Below are positions 7,399 to 10,000 of a stretch of DNA of 10,000 nt, one piece after another. The position numbers and the translations under genes were made by a program. The stretch spans positions 1-10,000 of the forward strand of contig JAWQFJ010017528.1 of the NCBI GenBank assembly GCA_034096865.1, given 5' to 3'. This DNA comes from Theodoxus fluviatilis. Its lineage: Eukaryota; Mollusca; Gastropoda; Cycloneritida; Neritidae. Each line of letters starts with the position of its first letter. The first letter of the stretch is position 1. Under the pieces are notes generated by a model. That model ran no database searches. It saw nothing but the letters and a program-made list of their open reading frames with translations, and had not been told where the DNA came from.

Positions 7399-7486
7399 GA
7401 GAAGGAGACACGGTGGGTATTTTGTCGTGGAGGGCTGAAGTATTTCTTCGTGTCCAGTTTCTTCAAAAGAAAAGGTTCTTGTTTGA
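7388..7486 (-). CDS. Upstream exon of the MYCBPAP-like gene
   Basis: This 99-nt minus-strand exon begins after ATTCCTAG (acceptor AG at 7488-7487) and ends before GTAAGT. It takes two bases to finish a split codon, encodes 32 residues and leaves one base, so it is phase 1 at both ends. The protein contains [14 protein letters not shown] and [12 protein letters not shown]. The trailing G plus the GC that opens the next exon make Gly, giving STGG-LLLSNET. In ASH/Hydin-type proteins a strand like this (R-V-x-F then GG-x-L-L-P/S-x-E) precedes the TFPVTF strand, which supports the join. Its last 12 nt are the exonic part of the minisatellite unit. The acceptor's pyrimidine tract comes from the adjacent (CCAT)n array. 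It is too short to be found as a stand-alone reading frame; the evidence is phase, splice signals and domain continuity. Confidence 0.65.
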
Positions 7487-7490
7487 CTAG

Positions 7491-7765
7491 GAATGGATGG
7501 ATGGATGGATGGATGGATGGGTAGGTGGGTGGGTGGTTGGGTGGGTGGATGGATAGATGGATGAATGGATGGATGGATGGATGGATGGATAGATGGATGG
7601 ATGGATGGATGGATGGATGGATGGATGGATGGATGGATGGATGGGTAGGTGGGTGGGTGGTTGGGTGGGTGGATGGATAGATGGATGGATGGATGGATGG
7701 ATGGATGGATGGATAGATGGATGAATCAATGGATGGATGGATAGATGGATGGATGGATGGATGGA
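7491..7765. repeat. (GGAT)n array with internal duplication
   Basis: About 275 bp of GGAT with GGGT, AGAT and GAAT variants. A distinctive block (GTAGGTGGGTGGGTGGTTGG, then GTGGGTGG) occurs at 7521 and again at 7645, 124 bp (31 units) apart, showing internal segmental duplication. On the minus strand it reads (CCAT)n and supplies the pyrimidines next to the acceptor of the 7388-7486 exon. The His-Pro-Ser-Ile reading frame across it is an artefact. Confidence 0.92.
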
Positions 7766-7860
7766 GTTTTACGGCCTATCATCCTTTGTGGACTATGTAA
7801 TGCCATTGAGCACGAGCTACAACAACGTATAATAAGCGCAGACCAAGTCTAGATGCATTC
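7766..7860 (-). mobile_element. Retroelement 3' end (SINE/LINE-like), minus strand
   Basis: On the minus strand the segment ends TGGCATTACATAGTC, then ATAGGCCGTAAAAC, and runs directly into (TCCA)n. From memory, a GCCGTAAAAC terminus followed by a tetranucleotide tail is common for SINE/LINE 3' ends in molluscs. The right-hand limit is uncertain, since the foldback element starts by 7887. No coding part is visible. Confidence 0.4.
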
Positions 7861-8098
7861 TGGTGCACTAGAGACTTTGCCTAACGGCGAAATAGTTTCT
7901 AGCACAGTTCATATCACGTGATGGAAGGTGTCCGTCCGGAATATTCAAATAGAGGTTACTCGAGAGGCTTGTGAGATAGCCCTGTAGCGTGGAAAATAGT
8001 AACCCGTGGAAAACAGTGTCGGAAGTCATCGCAGAGTTATCTGCGAGGGATTTTCTGAAAATTCAACTCTAAAAAGAGACGGCACCCGCCACTCCGCC

Positions 8099-8249
8099 TG
8101 ACTGACTTGGCACGCCCGGGGAGTTATGCTAAGATCCGGCCGCGTAAATATATCTGCGTTTTGTGACAAACGTCTTGCTCGGCGGTACTGTACTCCATGC
8201 ACCTTAACGGTGCGCGTGATTCGGGTGTAATCTTAAGCTAAACGACGTT
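8099..8249 (+). repeat. Left 151-bp inverted-repeat arm
   Basis: It starts TGACTGACTTGGCACGCC and ends GCTAAACGACGTT. By eye it is identical, base for base, to the inverse of 8290-8440, across a 40-bp spacer (8250-8289). Such a long GC-containing hairpin would strongly impede polymerases and invites gene conversion, which could explain the identity. Confidence 0.95.
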
Positions 8250-8289
8250 TATTGGCGCTGCTGAAATGGTCTAAGTCGGAAACATTCGG

Positions 8290-8440
8290 AACGTCGTTTA
8301 GCTTAAGATTACACCCGAATCACGCGCACCGTTAAGGTGCATGGAGTACAGTACCGCCGAGCAAGACGTTTGTCACAAAACGCAGATATATTTACGCGGC
8401 CGGATCTTAGCATAACTCCCCGGGCGTGCCAAGTCAGTCA
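8290..8440 (-). repeat. Right 151-bp inverted-repeat arm
   Basis: This is the partner of 8099-8249. Identity stops sharply just outside the arms (8098/8441) and inside them (8250/8289). A 74-residue minus-strand reading frame partly inside it has no recognisable family and is probably fortuitous. Confidence 0.95.
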
Positions 8441-8789
8441 ACGGTCGCGTTTTATAAAACCAGACTACAAACAGACTACAGGGAGGTGACTCCCATATTA
8501 TTTCCGGCAGGGGAGACGGCTTTACACGGGGAAAAACTTTTTTGAACGCTACATCATGTGTTAAACTACACAAATGCACCAAAACCTCGTAAAGCAACTA
8601 ATGCGTCGTTTGTCGGAATATATTCCATGCGAAGAACAGGTGCAGGAGCGGTAAATTGCATAAAGCACGTCCCTCGCAGATAACTCTGGGATGACTTCCG
8701 TCACTGTTTTCCACGGGTTACTATTTTCCACGCTACAAGCCCTCTGCTCCCTCACATACGCCGTTAAAGTAGTTCTGAGACTATTTCGC

Positions 8790-9106
8790 ACTAAACTCAT
8801 AAATGACGCTTGTTGAGGCAATAAACAAGCGTTTATTCGATAAAATAAAATGTTTGCGTTGACATGGAAACAAGTTTTGACATCGTAATGATTTCTGTTT
8901 AAAAAAAGAAGAGAAAATAGTATCCGGAGGGAACTATTTTTTGCGCAACGCTGTAATGCGAAGGGTCAGGTCTATTACGCATTCATTGCGAACTGCGCCA
9001 GAGTCACCACTGACTCGTGTTTACAGAATGGCCACGATGTCCCTAGATATTCGCCTTTTAAGAATCGCGATGGGTTTATTCTGACTCAAATATAAATACC
9101 CGAACA
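8790..9106. other. Unassigned flank between two DNA elements
   Basis: No gene is visible. A perfect 9-bp stem (ACGCTTGTT 8806-8814, AACAAGCGT 8824-8832) with a 9-nt loop sits at the edge of the foldback element and may be part of its end. The rest is AT-rich single-copy-like sequence with no reading frame of note. Confidence 0.4.
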
Positions 9107-9342
9107 GGGCCCGTATTCACAACGGCGATTTATCGGCGATTTATTTTAACCTCGATTTATCTCTAAACTCAGACGATTCCAACTGCCTGTTCCGTTCTCC
9201 CTTGGCTGGAAACCAGTATATATAGCAAAGCGTAACCTAGGATCCTCTGACGAGCGTACCTTATCTAACCGATCAAGATAACGCGGGGCTAGGGGATAAA
9301 TCGAGTGTTAAAAAGATAAATCGCCGTTGTGAATACGGGCCC
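9107..9342. mobile_element. 236-bp MITE with 28-bp perfect inverted ends
   Basis: The left end (GGGCCCGTATTCACAACGGC continuing to 9134) and the right end (9315-9342) are perfect inverse copies over 28 bp. Inside lie a second inverted pair CTCGATTTATC (9151-9161) and GATAAATCGAG (9295-9305), and a direct repeat CGGCGATTTAT at 9123-9144. There is no reading frame. The ends begin with palindromic GGGCCC, which blurs the boundary; flanks ACAG and AGGA/CAGG give no convincing target duplication. The superfamily is unassigned. Confidence 0.85.
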
Positions 9343-9462
9343 AGGACACAATCGTTCAATACAAAATGATGCCTGTTTCCCAACAGAAAATCAAAATTTG
9401 CTGAGGGGAGAACAAAAAATCACAGTTTTAAATGGAGAGACGAATCCATAAACTTTCTGTGT
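9343..9462. other. Short unassigned segment
   Basis: No gene is supported. On the minus strand TTTTTTGTTCTCCCCTCAG (to 9401) is an excellent acceptor-like sequence, but the sequence after it has no convincing coding frame before the MITE. I treat it as chance. Confidence 0.3.
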
Positions 9463-9750
9463 ATTCATTCTCCCTCTCTCTGCCCCTGTCCGTCCATCCG
9501 TCCGTCCGTCCGTCTCTGTCTGTGTGTCTGTATGTATGTCTGTCTGTGTCTGTATGTTTGTCTGTCTGTGTGTCTATCTGTCTGTGTGTCTGTGTGTCTG
9601 TCTGTGTCTGTCTGTGTCTGTCTGTGTGTCTGTCTGAGTGTCTGTCTGTGTGTCTGTCTGAGTGTCTGTCTGTGTGTCTGTCTGTGTGTCTGTGTTTCTG
9701 CTTGCCTGTCTGTCTGTCTGTCTCTGTCTCTCTGTCTCTCTGTCTCTCTG

Positions 9751-9794
<44 letters not shown>

Positions 9795-9815
9795 ATTCTC
9801 TCTCTCTTTCTCTTT
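9463..9815. repeat. (TCCG)n / (TCTG)n / (TC)n compound array
   Basis: A compound pyrimidine-rich array on the plus strand: a short TCCG run (9489-9513), a long TCTG/TGTC/TGTG section (9514-9720) with an ordered 24-bp period in the middle (TGTCTGTCTGAG recurring at 9628 and 9652), then TC repeats (9721-9815). It directly abuts the second LINE fragment. Reading frames through it are artefacts. Confidence 0.93.
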
Positions 9816-9816
9816 T

Positions 9817-10000
9817 CATGAAAAGTGGTACTTGGGTGATGAACAGTTAGAGATTGTAAACGAGTACAAGTACTTGGGAAATGTGATAACAACCAAACTA
9901 GCATCCAGTAGAACTCAAGTCGATCTTGCAAGAAGAGCAAAGGCAGGACTTGCTCTGCTACATAGATCACTAAAGAAAATCCTGCACATTACTCCCGATG
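9817..10000 (+). pseudogene. Second LINE reverse transcriptase fragment (partial)
   Basis: An open frame from 9817 to the window edge encodes HEKWYLGDEQLEIVNEYKYL and continues with NVITTKLASS. This is the region just after motif D of a LINE polymerase, matching the first element's VNEYKYLG and TTKL spacing. The two differ at most other residues, so they are related elements but different families or old copies. Motifs A-C are absent: the 5' junction falls at the end of the TC array. The 3' part lies beyond the window, so whether the copy is otherwise intact is unknown. Confidence 0.8.

Larger units (their letters stand above)
7887..8789. mobile_element. Foldback-type inverted-repeat DNA element
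   Basis: Three nested inverted pairs lie here. The outermost is GCGAAATAGTTTC at 7887-7899 with the inverse of 8777-8789 (12 of 13). The middle pair is 7983-8050 with 8670-8737 (68 bp, 2 mismatches). The inner pair is 8099-8249 with 8290-8440 (151 bp, no mismatch found). The middle pair is centred on 8360 and the inner on 8269.5, because the right side has 229 bp between arms against 48 bp on the left, so one side has lost or gained sequence. No transposase is encoded. A 10-bp palindrome ATCACGTGAT (7913-7922) contains an E-box. Class is uncertain; foldback or long-inverted-repeat MITE fits best. No clear target duplication was found. Confidence 0.7.

Noticed and set aside
7487..7729. His-Pro-Ser-Ile repeat protein on the minus strand.
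   Set aside because: Pure translation of (CCAT)n; no flanking coding sequence in that frame.
8373..8821. Minus-strand frames of 74 and 86 residues in the foldback element.
   Set aside because: No family pattern, overlap with inverted arms, no start context or splice structure.
4806..9005. An inverted match GACTCTGGCGC shared by about 4810 and 8996.
   Set aside because: Eleven bases with no extension on either side is too short to link the two regions.
9345..9402. Strong minus-strand acceptor TTCTCCCCTCAG that might open another exon of the MYCBPAP-like gene.
   Set aside because: Two frames stop quickly, the third shows no ASH-domain pattern and has no good donor before the MITE.

Overview
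This is animal nuclear DNA, about 10 kb of a repeat-packed gene region. There are no bacterial-style genes, operons or RNA genes. LINE-type reverse transcriptase debris, several inverted-repeat DNA elements, many tetranucleotide and dinucleotide arrays and short exons with spliceosomal signals all point to a large metazoan genome. A mollusc or other lophotrochozoan is my best guess, from the style of the repeats (inference, not proven).

The only host gene I can support runs on the minus strand. Two exons, 7388-7486 and 2737-2924, join in matching phase (phase 1 donor, phase 1 acceptor) across a 4.46-kb intron. Together they encode about 95 residues of an ASH/Hydin-like beta-sandwich. From memory this resembles MYCBP-associated protein (MYCBPAP), a protein of motile cilia and sperm tails. 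The other exons lie outside the window.

The outstanding feature is a 1.5-kb minisatellite (5902-7398) of 65 units of 23 bp, starting exactly at the 5' splice site of the upstream exon. Each unit carries the last 12 nt of the exon plus the first 11 nt of the intron. The intron therefore opens with 64 tandem copies of its own donor site. All 65 units keep GT, and 30 keep the full GTAAGT.

Layout: 1-237 unassigned; 238-500 A-rich tract; 501-2320 5'-truncated, frameshifted LINE on the plus strand with its 3' end; 2321-2616 pyrimidine tract; 2618-2705 (TA)44; 2737-2924 exon; 2941-3312 (GAAT)n, apparently the tail of a minus-strand retroelement whose 3' end is at 3313-3365; 3676-4950 a terminal-inverted-repeat DNA element with a nested inverted-repeat pair; 4951-5400 nothing recognised; 5414-5874 two diverged copies of a dispersed repeat; 5902-7398 the minisatellite; 7388-7486 exon; 7491-7765 (GGAT)n, tail of a second minus-strand retroelement; 7887-8789 a foldback element with two 151-bp arms that read as perfectly inverted; 9107-9342 a 236-bp MITE with 28-bp perfect inverted ends; 9463-9815 (TCTG/TC)n; 9817-10000 the start of a second LINE fragment that runs off the window.

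Nothing here forms a pathway. The biology of interest is how one short-exon gene coexists with repeats that abut, and in one case duplicate, its splice signals.
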